Part shown: one piece after another, positions 1-5,375 of the stretch | How positions within the stretch are numbered: position 1 is the stretch's first letter | Layout: the number at the start of each line of letters is the position of its first letter | DNA from: an uncultured Bacteroidota bacterium | GTDB taxonomy: Bacteria; Bacteroidota; Bacteroidia; 2-12-FULL-35-15 | DNA length: 5,375 nucleotides | Assembly: GCA_903881065.1 (NCBI GenBank) | Contig: CAIRRW010000505.1 | Span: 1-5,375 of the forward strand | Direction of reading: 5' to 3' | Notes under the pieces: model-generated | The model's database searches: none | Seen by the model: the letters and a program-made list of their open reading frames with translations, nothing else | Told to the model about the DNA's origin: nothing | Made by a program: the position numbers and the translations under genes

Positions 1-399
1 AATAATTTAGAGAAAGCAAAAGAGTTGAATTTAATTGCATTAAAATTAAATCCTTCAGAACCTTCTGTTAATAATGATTTAGGGAAAATATATGAAGATA
101 AAAAGGATTGGGAAAAAGCGATAGTCTGTTTTCAAAATGAAATTGCAATTTCTCCCACTTCGGATAAAGCATATTATAATCTCGCCTACGCTTATTATAA
201 TATTCACCAGTTAGAAGATGCAGGAAAGTATTTTGAAAAAACAATTGCTCTCAACCCTGAATATAAAGAGGCGTACCAAAGTTTAGCATTGGTAAATGCT
301 GATTTGAAAAGTTTTGAAAAAGCTCGTTATTATACTTCAGAAGCAGAAAAGAGAGGTATTGTACCTCCAAAAGAATTTTTAGAATATATTAAAAAGTAA
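1..399 (+). CDS. Tetratricopeptide-repeat (TPR) protein, C-terminal part (5' end outside window)
   Basis: The frame is open from base 1 to the TAA at 397-399, giving 132 residues of a protein that begins before the window. The TTG at base 25 lies inside a TPR helix and is not a credible start. The residues form about three and a half 34-residue TPR units: a partial unit ending in LKLNPSEP, then units at about 22-55 (NNDLGKIYEDKKDWEKAI), 56-89 (AYYNLAYAYYNIHQLEDA) and 90-120 (AYQSLALVNADLKSFEKA). Each has the A/G-x3-Y spacing and a closing NP- or SP-type turn. TPRs are protein-binding alpha-helical scaffolds, so no reaction can be assigned. The tail (GIVPPKEFLEYIKK) resembles the ends of long Bacteroidota TPR proteins, some of which carry an N-terminal glycosyltransferase-like membrane domain; that is only a possibility here. 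The gene converges on the PAP2-like gene, with 2 bp between the stop codons. Confidence 0.85.
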   Translation, partial: NNLEKAKELNLIALKLNPSEPSVNNDLGKIYEDKKDWEKAIVCFQNEIAISPTSDKAYYNLAYAYYNIHQLEDAGKYFEKTIALNPEYKEAYQSLALVNADLKSFEKARYYTSEAEKRGIVPPKEFLEYIKK

Positions 400-400
400 T

Positions 401-435
401 TTCAATAAAAGAACATCAATAATAGTTCTATTGAA
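401..435 (-). terminator. Possible terminator hairpin at the convergent gene ends
   Basis: TTCAATA (401-407) can pair with TATTGAA (429-435), and GAAC (411-414) with GTTC (425-428), leaving a 3-base bulge (408-410) and a 10-base loop. On the minus strand the structure is followed by ATTACTTTTT, a short T-rich run. This would suit termination of the rpoN/PAP2-like transcript just past its stop codon. On the plus strand no T-tract follows. The stem is AT-rich and overlaps the last codons of the PAP2-like gene, so it could be chance. Confidence 0.25.
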
Positions 436-1049
436 AAACCAAGCAGAAAGCCACTATAAACTTGAGCTGGTGAATGCGCTTTTAATTTCAACCTCGCATA
501 TCCTATAACGCCTGATAGAAAAAGAAGTAGCATTAGTACATAATGCATATCCAATTGCAATCGATAAATAATACCTAATGCAGCACCTGTTAATCCACCT
601 ATTCCAATAGTATGGGCACTTATTTTCCATCGATAATTTATAAGCATGGTTAATAAGATGGAAATGGCAGCACCAAGAATTAGTATCTTAAAAATACTTG
701 GAAAATCAGCATTGAAAAACAAATAAAATAGAGCGAAATAATATAATACTGCGCTGCCATACGGAATTACTCTTTCTGATGTTGTTTCCATTTCCAAACT
801 TCTGATACGTCCTATTCTCAATAAAATCAATGCGTTTATAGTTGGCAGCAAAAAGGTAAACAGAAAAGTAATTCCTATAATTAATAGTTTTATTCTGGGC
901 GGAGTGAATGTGGAAATATAATTTTTCGTGAAGAATATTATTGCAAATCCATAAGTTGGCATTAACAAAGGGTGCAATATATAAGAAATAAATTTTGTTA
1001 GCTTTTCTTCTCCCGATTTTTTAGCAATAGGCTGAACCTCTAATTCCAT
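402..1049 (-). CDS. PAP2-like (phosphatidic acid phosphatase-related) integral membrane protein
   Basis: This 215-residue protein has about six or seven hydrophobic segments (near 18-41, 53-79, 97-113, 118-139, 147-163, 168-185 and 197-215), so it sits in the cytoplasmic membrane. Two PAP2-type motifs are visible. KISAHTIGIGG (142-152) matches the SGH-type motif, with H146 as general acid. AR-x5-H-x3-Q followed by VYSG (185-200) matches the third motif, with R186 and H192 as the expected phosphate-binding and nucleophilic residues. The usual aspartate after H192 is a glutamine (Q196). The first motif (K-x6-RP) survives only as ERVIPY (92-97), with no lysine at the expected position. PAP2 enzymes remove phosphate from lipid substrates such as phosphatidate or undecaprenyl pyrophosphate; the substrate here is unknown and activity is uncertain. 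The ATG lies directly after the rpoN stop codon, which supports co-transcription. Confidence 0.7.
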   Translation of the reverse strand: MELEVQPIAKKSGEEKLTKFISYILHPLLMPTYGFAIIFFTKNYISTFTPPRIKLLIIGITFLFTFLLPTINALILLRIGRIRSLEMETTSERVIPYGSAVLYYFALFYLFFNADFPSIFKILILGAAISILLTMLINYRWKISAHTIGIGGLTGAALGIIYRLQLDMHYVLMLLLFLSGVIGYARLKLKAHSPAQVYSGFLLGFSIELLLMFFY

Positions 1050-1061
1050 CTATAGTTCCTT
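1050..1061 (-). promoter_or_regulatory. Ribosome-binding site and stop/start junction between rpoN and the PAP2-like gene
   Basis: Read on the minus strand, AAGGAA (1061-1056) lies inside the last rpoN codons, 6 bases before the ATG at 1049-1047. The rpoN TAG (1052-1050) abuts that ATG with no gap or overlap. This is the strongest Shine-Dalgarno-like sequence at any start in the window. It fixes the start of the membrane protein and suggests that ribosomes finishing rpoN may reinitiate there. Because the purines fall within lysine and glutamate codons, they could also be coincidental. Confidence 0.45.
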
Positions 1062-2507
1062 TCTTAATCGGGCAACGGGAATTTCCAATTGTTCGCGGTA
1101 TTTTGCTATTGTTCTTCTAGCTATATTATATCCCTTTTCGATAAGTATTTCCATTAACTTATCATCGGTAAGGGGCTTCTTTTTATTTTCGGCAGCAATA
1201 CAATCCATCATTATTTTCTTTACTTCGCGAGTAGAAACCTCCTCGCCTTCGTCATTAGTTAATGATTCACTAAAAAATGTTTTTAATAAAAATGTTCCAA
1301 AAGGAGTACTCACATATTTGCTATTTGCCACGCGTGATACCGTTGAAATATCCAGATTAACGGTTTCTGCAATATCTTTTAGAATCATTGGTTTTAATTT
1401 TATTTCATCACCTGTCAAAAAATATTCGCGTTGAAATTCCATAATTGCATTCATTGTATAAAGCAATGTTTGCGCACGTTGTTGCATGGCATCAATAAAC
1501 CAGCGTGCATCATCCAATTTCTGTTTCACAAAAGTCTTTGCTTCTTTGGCTGCCTTGCTTTTTTCTTTGGCATATTCCTTTTGCATCTCCACATACTCCT
1601 TACTTACTTTTAAATCAGGATAATTTCTTCCATTCAAACTTAAGTTTAATATTCCATCGTCATTTGTAATGGTAAAATCAGGCACCACCTGCTGCTGGCT
1701 CTTTTGCCCATCAAATGTAGAATTGCCTGGGCGAGGATTTAATTTTACAATCTCATGGATAACTTCTTTCAGCTGTTCATCAGTCAAATCCAATCTCTTT
1801 TGTATTTTATCATAGTGCTTTCTGGAGAACTCCTCCATGTGTTTTTCCACCACTTCCGTTGCCAACTCTACCACCATTGTTTGAACTTCTTTTCTTTTCA
1901 ATTGAAGAAGTAAACATTCCTGCAAGTCGCGCGCACCAATGCCAGCAGGTTCAAAATCCTGAACAACAGTTAATAGATATTTAAGCTCCTCTTCAGTTGT
2001 AGAAATGTTTTGAGTGAATGCAATATCATCAATGATTGACAGAAGATCTCTACGCAAATATCCATCATCATCCAAATTACCTATTAAATATTCCGCTACC
2101 TGATGCTGATGGTCAGTAAGGTTTTTCATTCCCAACTGCTCTTCCAAAACGTCCTGAAAGGTATTACCCATTGAGAAAGGGATTTCCTTTTTCTCATCAT
2201 CAGCACTTTTATTATTCACCTTCTCCTTATATGAAATGCCCTCATCATCATCCATATAATCACTCAAGGTGAAGTCTTCCAACTGATGATCTTCGTCTGT
2301 AGGTGCATCATCATAATCCTCGACTTCCAAATCTGAGTTAGGTTCTTCTTCTCTATCTACACCTTCTTCCAAGGCTGGATTCATTTCTATCTCTTCCTTT
2401 ATTCGTTGCTCCAAAGCAATGGTAGGCAACTGCAACATTTTCATCAGTTGAATTTGTTGCGGAGACAACTTTTGACTTAACTTTTGTGACTGTATCTGCC
2501 TTAACAT
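1050..2507 (-). CDS. rpoN: RNA polymerase sigma-54 factor (RpoN)
   Basis: This is the alternative sigma factor that directs RNA polymerase to -24/-12 promoters and needs an AAA+ enhancer-binding activator to open DNA. At 485 residues it is full length for the family. Region I (about 1-50) is Gln/Leu-rich (KLSPQQIQLMKMLQLPT, then EEIEMNPALEE) and is the activator-responsive part. Region II (about 51-105) is strongly acidic. The core-binding domain follows (about 115-300), with LDDDGYL (145-151) and the family signature FEPAGIGARDLQECLLLQL (185-203). The helix-turn-helix is around 376-404 (LKDIAETVNLDISTVSRVAN), and the RpoN box ARRTIAKYREQL (463-474, bases 1121-1086) recognises the -24 element. 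The ATG at 2507 is chosen because region I begins right after it. No strong Shine-Dalgarno sequence precedes it. A promoter candidate lies 28 bases upstream, and the PAP2-like gene follows with no gap. Which genes it controls cannot be seen from this window. Confidence 0.98.
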   Translation of the reverse strand: MLRQIQSQKLSQKLSPQQIQLMKMLQLPTIALEQRIKEEIEMNPALEEGVDREEEPNSDLEVEDYDDAPTDEDHQLEDFTLSDYMDDDEGISYKEKVNNKSADDEKKEIPFSMGNTFQDVLEEQLGMKNLTDHQHQVAEYLIGNLDDDGYLRRDLLSIIDDIAFTQNISTTEEELKYLLTVVQDFEPAGIGARDLQECLLLQLKRKEVQTMVVELATEVVEKHMEEFSRKHYDKIQKRLDLTDEQLKEVIHEIVKLNPRPGNSTFDGQKSQQQVVPDFTITNDDGILNLSLNGRNYPDLKVSKEYVEMQKEYAKEKSKAAKEAKTFVKQKLDDARWFIDAMQQRAQTLLYTMNAIMEFQREYFLTGDEIKLKPMILKDIAETVNLDISTVSRVANSKYVSTPFGTFLLKTFFSESLTNDEGEEVSTREVKKIMMDCIAAENKKKPLTDDKLMEILIEKGYNIARRTIAKYREQLEIPVARLRKEL

Positions 2508-2534
2508 AAAATCTATCTGCTCAATTTTTATTTA

Positions 2535-2542
2535 CAAAAGTA
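2535..2542 (-). promoter_or_regulatory. Candidate Bacteroidota -7 promoter element for rpoN
   Basis: The minus strand reads TACTTTTG, a full match to the Bacteroidota primary-sigma -7 consensus TAnnTTTG. It lies in the 62-bp gap between the sensor phosphatase stop codon and the rpoN ATG, and would give a 5' leader of about 20 bases. At the expected -33 distance only TTA is found instead of TTG, so the upstream half is weak. If real, rpoN and the PAP2-like gene can be transcribed independently of the phosphatase gene. The gap shows no convincing terminator. Confidence 0.5.
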
Positions 2543-2569
2543 TATATTATTTCAACTGTAATAATTGAA

Positions 2570-5375
2570 TTAAACTCTAAATCCAATTACGAGTACATCA
2601 TCTACTTGTTCCAATTCACCTTTCCAATCAGTAAAAGCTTTGTAGATTATTTCTTTCTGTTCTTTTATTGGTTTATCATAAATGGAAGTAATTAGTTTCT
2701 GCAAGTTTCCAAGCATAAATTTTTTCCCTTTGGGACCACCAAACTGATCGGCAAATCCATCAGAAAAAAGATAAATTACATCCCCTTTTTCAACTTCTAT
2801 TTCATGATTTGTAAATTCCCGTTTTACTTCGTGTTCCATTTCCAATCCTCCTATCGGGAATTTATTTGCTTTTATCATTTTAAAAGCCTCATCTTTATTT
2901 TTATTCTTTTTATAAATCCATAATGGTCTGTTGGCACCAGCAAATTCAATCATTGTGCCATCTTCATTTAAAGCACATAAAGCAATGTCCATTCCATCGC
3001 GCCGCTCATTATCACTATTACTTTGTTTTAAGGCAATTTTTACACCTGCATGTAATTCATTCAAAATATCTGAAGGCTTTAATATATTTTTATCAGAAAC
3101 TATTTCCCCTAATAATGTATTCCCAATAATACTCATAAATGCTCCTGGAACACCATGCCCCGTACAATCTACTGATGCAATAAATCGTTTATTATTTCTT
3201 TTATGGAACCAGTAAAAATCGCCGCTAACAATATCTTTTGGCTGGTATAACACAAAAGCATCTTTCATTTCAGTTAGTAAGTTCTGTAACGGAGGCAACA
3301 ATGCTTCCTGTATATTTTTGGCATACTTAATACTATCCGTTATGTCATTATTCTTCATTTCAATAATGGCTTTTTGCTCAAGGACAGCCTCATTTATCAA
3401 TTCTACTTTTTCTTTTTCTTCCCGTAATTCATGGGTACGCAACTCTACTTCCTGCTCCAACAGGATTTTTGCCTTTTGAAGATTTCTAGTTCTATTTACA
3501 ATAAATAAATAAATACTTGCGATTATAAAGATTACTGACAATGAATAAAACCACCAGGTTTTCCACCATGGAGGCAATATTGTAAAATGAAATGTTACCG
3601 CGTTTTTGTTCCATAAACCATCGTCATTCCTCGCTTTCAAATTAAAAGTGTATTCACCGGCAGGTAACGATGAATATCTGGCTTCAGTGGTTGAAGTAGG
3701 TGGCGACCAGTCGTTATCCAAACCTGATAATTTAAATTGATATCTTACTTTTGAAGGATCAGTCAAACAAATACCTATAAAATCAAAAGTGATATTATTC
3801 TGATTGAAAGGCAATACTAAATTTATTGGTAGTTGAGTACTATTATCAATGCCTTTGGAATACTTTATAAGTTCAGCATGTGCTTCCTTTGCGAATAAAC
3901 GTATTCCTGTAATCCGTGTCAGCGCTTCTTTTGTATTTACCTTCTCATATTTTGGATTAAAAACAGTTGCTCCTTTAATAGTACCAAACCATAAATTCCC
4001 TTCCGAGTCCTTCATTTGAGCATTACTGTTACATTCTACTCCTTTAAACCCTTCTTCTTTTCCGTAATGTTTTATTTCAACTTTCTTCTCTATATGCAAT
4101 GCTGATAATGCCAACCTGTCCAATCCTCGTCTTGTTCCTATCCACAAATAATTGTCATCGGATAATATCAGATAAACTTTGTTAGCTGACAAGCCATTAT
4201 TTTGATTTATTGAAACAAATGATTTATTATCATAACAGAAAGCGCCTTCATCAGTGCCAAACCAAAGAAAACCAAAAATATCCTTGGTAATTGATAATAC
4301 ACGCTTATTTGTAAATCCATTTGATTTATCGTATCTTACTACTGATTTATGATTATACTTAATCACACCATATTCCGTTCCTATCCATAAATCACTTTTA
4401 GAATCCTCATAGATACTCCAGATTTCTTTATCATCTTTTTTATTTTTTATTGTGTTGACCGCCTCTACATTATAGATTTTCCCATCCTTAAAATAACACA
4501 GCCCATTGTCTGTTCCCAACCAAATTAACCCAGCTTTATCTTTAATGATTGCATGAATGTTTTTATCCGGCAGCCCAGCTTTGCCTTTATAATTTGTAAA
4601 TTTTTTGCCATCAAATACACTTAATCCATCCTTAGTTCCAAAATATATATTTCCTGAATTATCTTCGGCGATAGAAGCAACAAAATTATCCGTCAATGAA
4701 TTCTCAAGCACATTTTTATTAAGTCTATAATTGATGTATCTTGAATTTCCATACTTAATCACCCCATTGTCTTGAATTCCCATCCAAATATTTTTCTTGG
4801 AATCCTCAAAAAGAGAAGTAATATTATCTCCCGGTAAGCTATCTTTTTTACTGAAAGAACGAAATGCTTCGCTCCTGAATTTTGAAACTCCTTGCCCATG
4901 TGTGCCAAACCAGAAGTTTCCTTCAAAATCTCGCAACAGACACCAAACATCATTACTCGCCAATCCGTTTTTTTCTTTATATCGATGACAGCTATGTCCA
5001 TTATATTTTATGACTCCCTCGTTGGTAGCAAACCATAAGTTATTCTTATCATCTTTTGCAATATCAATAAATCCGGTATTCTCTTCTCCTAAAATATTTA
5101 CAAATTCGACTTCCCCTCTCTTATTTACTTTCTTAATACCACTCTGTGTTCCTAAATAGATATTCCCCTCTGCATCTTCATTTATCGACCTGATGAAGAA
5201 GTAATAAGTACCTTTTGAAATATTATAATGAGTAAATTTGTTTGAGGATGTATTATATTTTATAGCTCCATTTTGGATGGTTCCAAACCAGATATTATTT
5301 TCTTTATCCGCATAAATAGTGAAGACACTTGATTCATTAATCAATTTATCATTCTTAAAGGGGAGCAATTTATTA
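2570..5375 (-). CDS. Membrane sensor phosphatase: Reg_prop beta-propeller, Y_Y_Y domain, SpoIIE/PP2C domain (5' end outside window)
   Basis: This is probably a transmembrane receptor whose output is a serine/threonine phosphatase. Residues are numbered from the TTG at 5368, which is probably not the start: the frame stays open to the window edge and no signal peptide is present. Eleven Reg_prop motifs of the (I/L)W(F/L/I)GT type run from 25 to 463. A Y_Y_Y domain follows (about 510-597), then WWKTWWFY and one membrane helix (about 605-624), a coiled coil (about 628-672) and the segment IKYAKNIQEALLPPL (680-694), typical just before SpoIIE domains. In the phosphatase domain (about 700-930) the expected metal-binding aspartates are present: D717 in VSGDF, D734 in VDCTGHG, D870 in LFSDGF and D923/D924 near the C-terminus. 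The family dephosphorylates phosphoserine on anti-anti-sigma or similar proteins. In classical hybrid two-component proteins the same sensor drives a histidine kinase instead. The ligand and target are unknown; rpoN lies 62 bp downstream. Confidence 0.92.
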   Translation of the reverse strand, partial: NKLLPFKNDKLINESSVFTIYADKENNIWFGTIQNGAIKYNTSSNKFTHYNISKGTYYFFIRSINEDAEGNIYLGTQSGIKKVNKRGEVEFVNILGEENTGFIDIAKDDKNNLWFATNEGVIKYNGHSCHRYKEKNGLASNDVWCLLRDFEGNFWFGTHGQGVSKFRSEAFRSFSKKDSLPGDNITSLFEDSKKNIWMGIQDNGVIKYGNSRYINYRLNKNVLENSLTDNFVASIAEDNSGNIYFGTKDGLSVFDGKKFTNYKGKAGLPDKNIHAIIKDKAGLIWLGTDNGLCYFKDGKIYNVEAVNTIKNKKDDKEIWSIYEDSKSDLWIGTEYGVIKYNHKSVVRYDKSNGFTNKRVLSITKDIFGFLWFGTDEGAFCYDNKSFVSINQNNGLSANKVYLILSDDNYLWIGTRRGLDRLALSALHIEKKVEIKHYGKEEGFKGVECNSNAQMKDSEGNLWFGTIKGATVFNPKYEKVNTKEALTRITGIRLFAKEAHAELIKYSKGIDNSTQLPINLVLPFNQNNITFDFIGICLTDPSKVRYQFKLSGLDNDWSPPTSTTEARYSSLPAGEYTFNLKARNDDGLWNKNAVTFHFTILPPWWKTWWFYSLSVIFIIASIYLFIVNRTRNLQKAKILLEQEVELRTHELREEKEKVELINEAVLEQKAIIEMKNNDITDSIKYAKNIQEALLPPLQNLLTEMKDAFVLYQPKDIVSGDFYWFHKRNNKRFIASVDCTGHGVPGAFMSIIGNTLLGEIVSDKNILKPSDILNELHAGVKIALKQSNSDNERRDGMDIALCALNEDGTMIEFAGANRPLWIYKKNKNKDEAFKMIKANKFPIGGLEMEHEVKREFTNHEIEVEKGDVIYLFSDGFADQFGGPKGKKFMLGNLQKLITSIYDKPIKEQKEIIYKAFTDWKGELEQVDDVLVIGFRV
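3980..5296 (-). repeat. Array of eleven degenerate Reg_prop (propeller blade) coding repeats
   Basis: Inside the sensor phosphatase gene, a motif of the type N-(I/L)-W-F-G-T recurs eleven times, at residues 25, 69, 110, 151, 193, 240, 281, 326, 367, 407 and 458 (numbered from base 5368). The spacing is 40-51 residues, mostly 41-45. At DNA level the plus strand shows recurring GTxCCxAACCA-like stretches, for example near 5279, 4900, 4254 and 3984. The copies are diverged, so this is protein-level repetition and not a recent tandem duplication. Two copies are off consensus: the third reads WFAT and the fifth WMGI. In related sensors fourteen repeats form two seven-bladed propellers, so about three more may lie upstream of the window. 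Confidence 0.85.

Noticed and set aside
25..27. TTG as the start of the TPR protein
   Set aside because: It falls inside a TPR helix, and upstream codons in the same frame continue the repeat pattern to base 1.
1431..1613. Plus-strand open frame of 60 codons antisense to rpoN
   Set aside because: It lies wholly opposite conserved rpoN sequence, and its Cys/His/Phe-rich composition looks like a reverse-strand shadow.
2545..2569. Possible hairpin just after the phosphatase stop codon (ATTATT/AATAAT on the minus strand)
   Set aside because: The stem is six A/T pairs with no T-tract, as expected by chance in such AT-rich DNA, and it overlaps the spacer of the promoter candidate.
2932..2946. TGGCAC resembling a sigma-54 -24 element
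   Set aside because: No TTGC-type -12 element follows at the required spacing, and the site lies inside the phosphatase coding sequence on the opposite strand.
2923..3215. Two overlapping plus-strand open frames antisense to the SpoIIE domain
   Set aside because: They cover the conserved phosphatase motifs on the other strand, have no recognisable domain, and have no promoter or ribosome-binding site that I can see.
4759..5001. Minus-strand and plus-strand open frames within the propeller region
   Set aside because: Both are alternative-frame readings of the repeat-rich propeller coding sequence; the main frame carries the conserved W-F-G-T motifs through this stretch.
5366..5368. TTG as the start of the sensor phosphatase
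   Set aside because: The frame is open beyond it to base 5375, the residues around it look like mid-propeller sequence, and no signal peptide follows. The gene is treated as partial.

Overview
The window is AT-rich (by eye about two thirds A+T) and dense with genes. It most likely comes from a member of the Bacteroidota. The evidence is a Reg_prop/Y_Y_Y sensor protein of the kind common in that phylum, a sigma-54 with a long acidic region II, a match to the Bacteroidota -7 promoter element (TAnnTTTG) upstream of rpoN, and the lack of a clear Shine-Dalgarno sequence at the rpoN start. I cannot place it below phylum level.

Layout, left to right. Positions 1-399 (+) hold the C-terminal end of a tetratricopeptide-repeat protein whose start lies before the window. 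It converges, with 2 bp between the stop codons, on a block of three minus-strand genes. Read in the direction of transcription (right to left), these are: a large membrane sensor phosphatase (5375-2570, start beyond the window edge); a 62-bp gap with a promoter candidate; rpoN, encoding sigma-54 (2507-1050, complete); and a small polytopic membrane protein resembling PAP2 phosphatases (1049-402, complete), whose ATG directly follows the rpoN stop codon.

How the genes may work together. The sensor phosphatase has at least eleven beta-propeller repeats, a Y_Y_Y domain, one transmembrane helix, a coiled coil and a SpoIIE/PP2C-type serine phosphatase domain with its metal-binding aspartates intact. 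Its likely job is to turn an extracytoplasmic signal into dephosphorylation of a cytoplasmic protein, as in partner-switching control. No anti-sigma factor, STAS protein or serine kinase is visible here, so its target is unknown, and its position upstream of rpoN may be coincidental. rpoN and the PAP2-like gene look co-transcribed and possibly translationally coupled.

No RNA genes, mobile elements or CRISPR arrays were seen, and there is no gene-free stretch over 62 bp. I found no clear evidence of an undescribed system. The most notable item is the propeller-SpoIIE receptor, an architecture I believe is already known in Bacteroidota.
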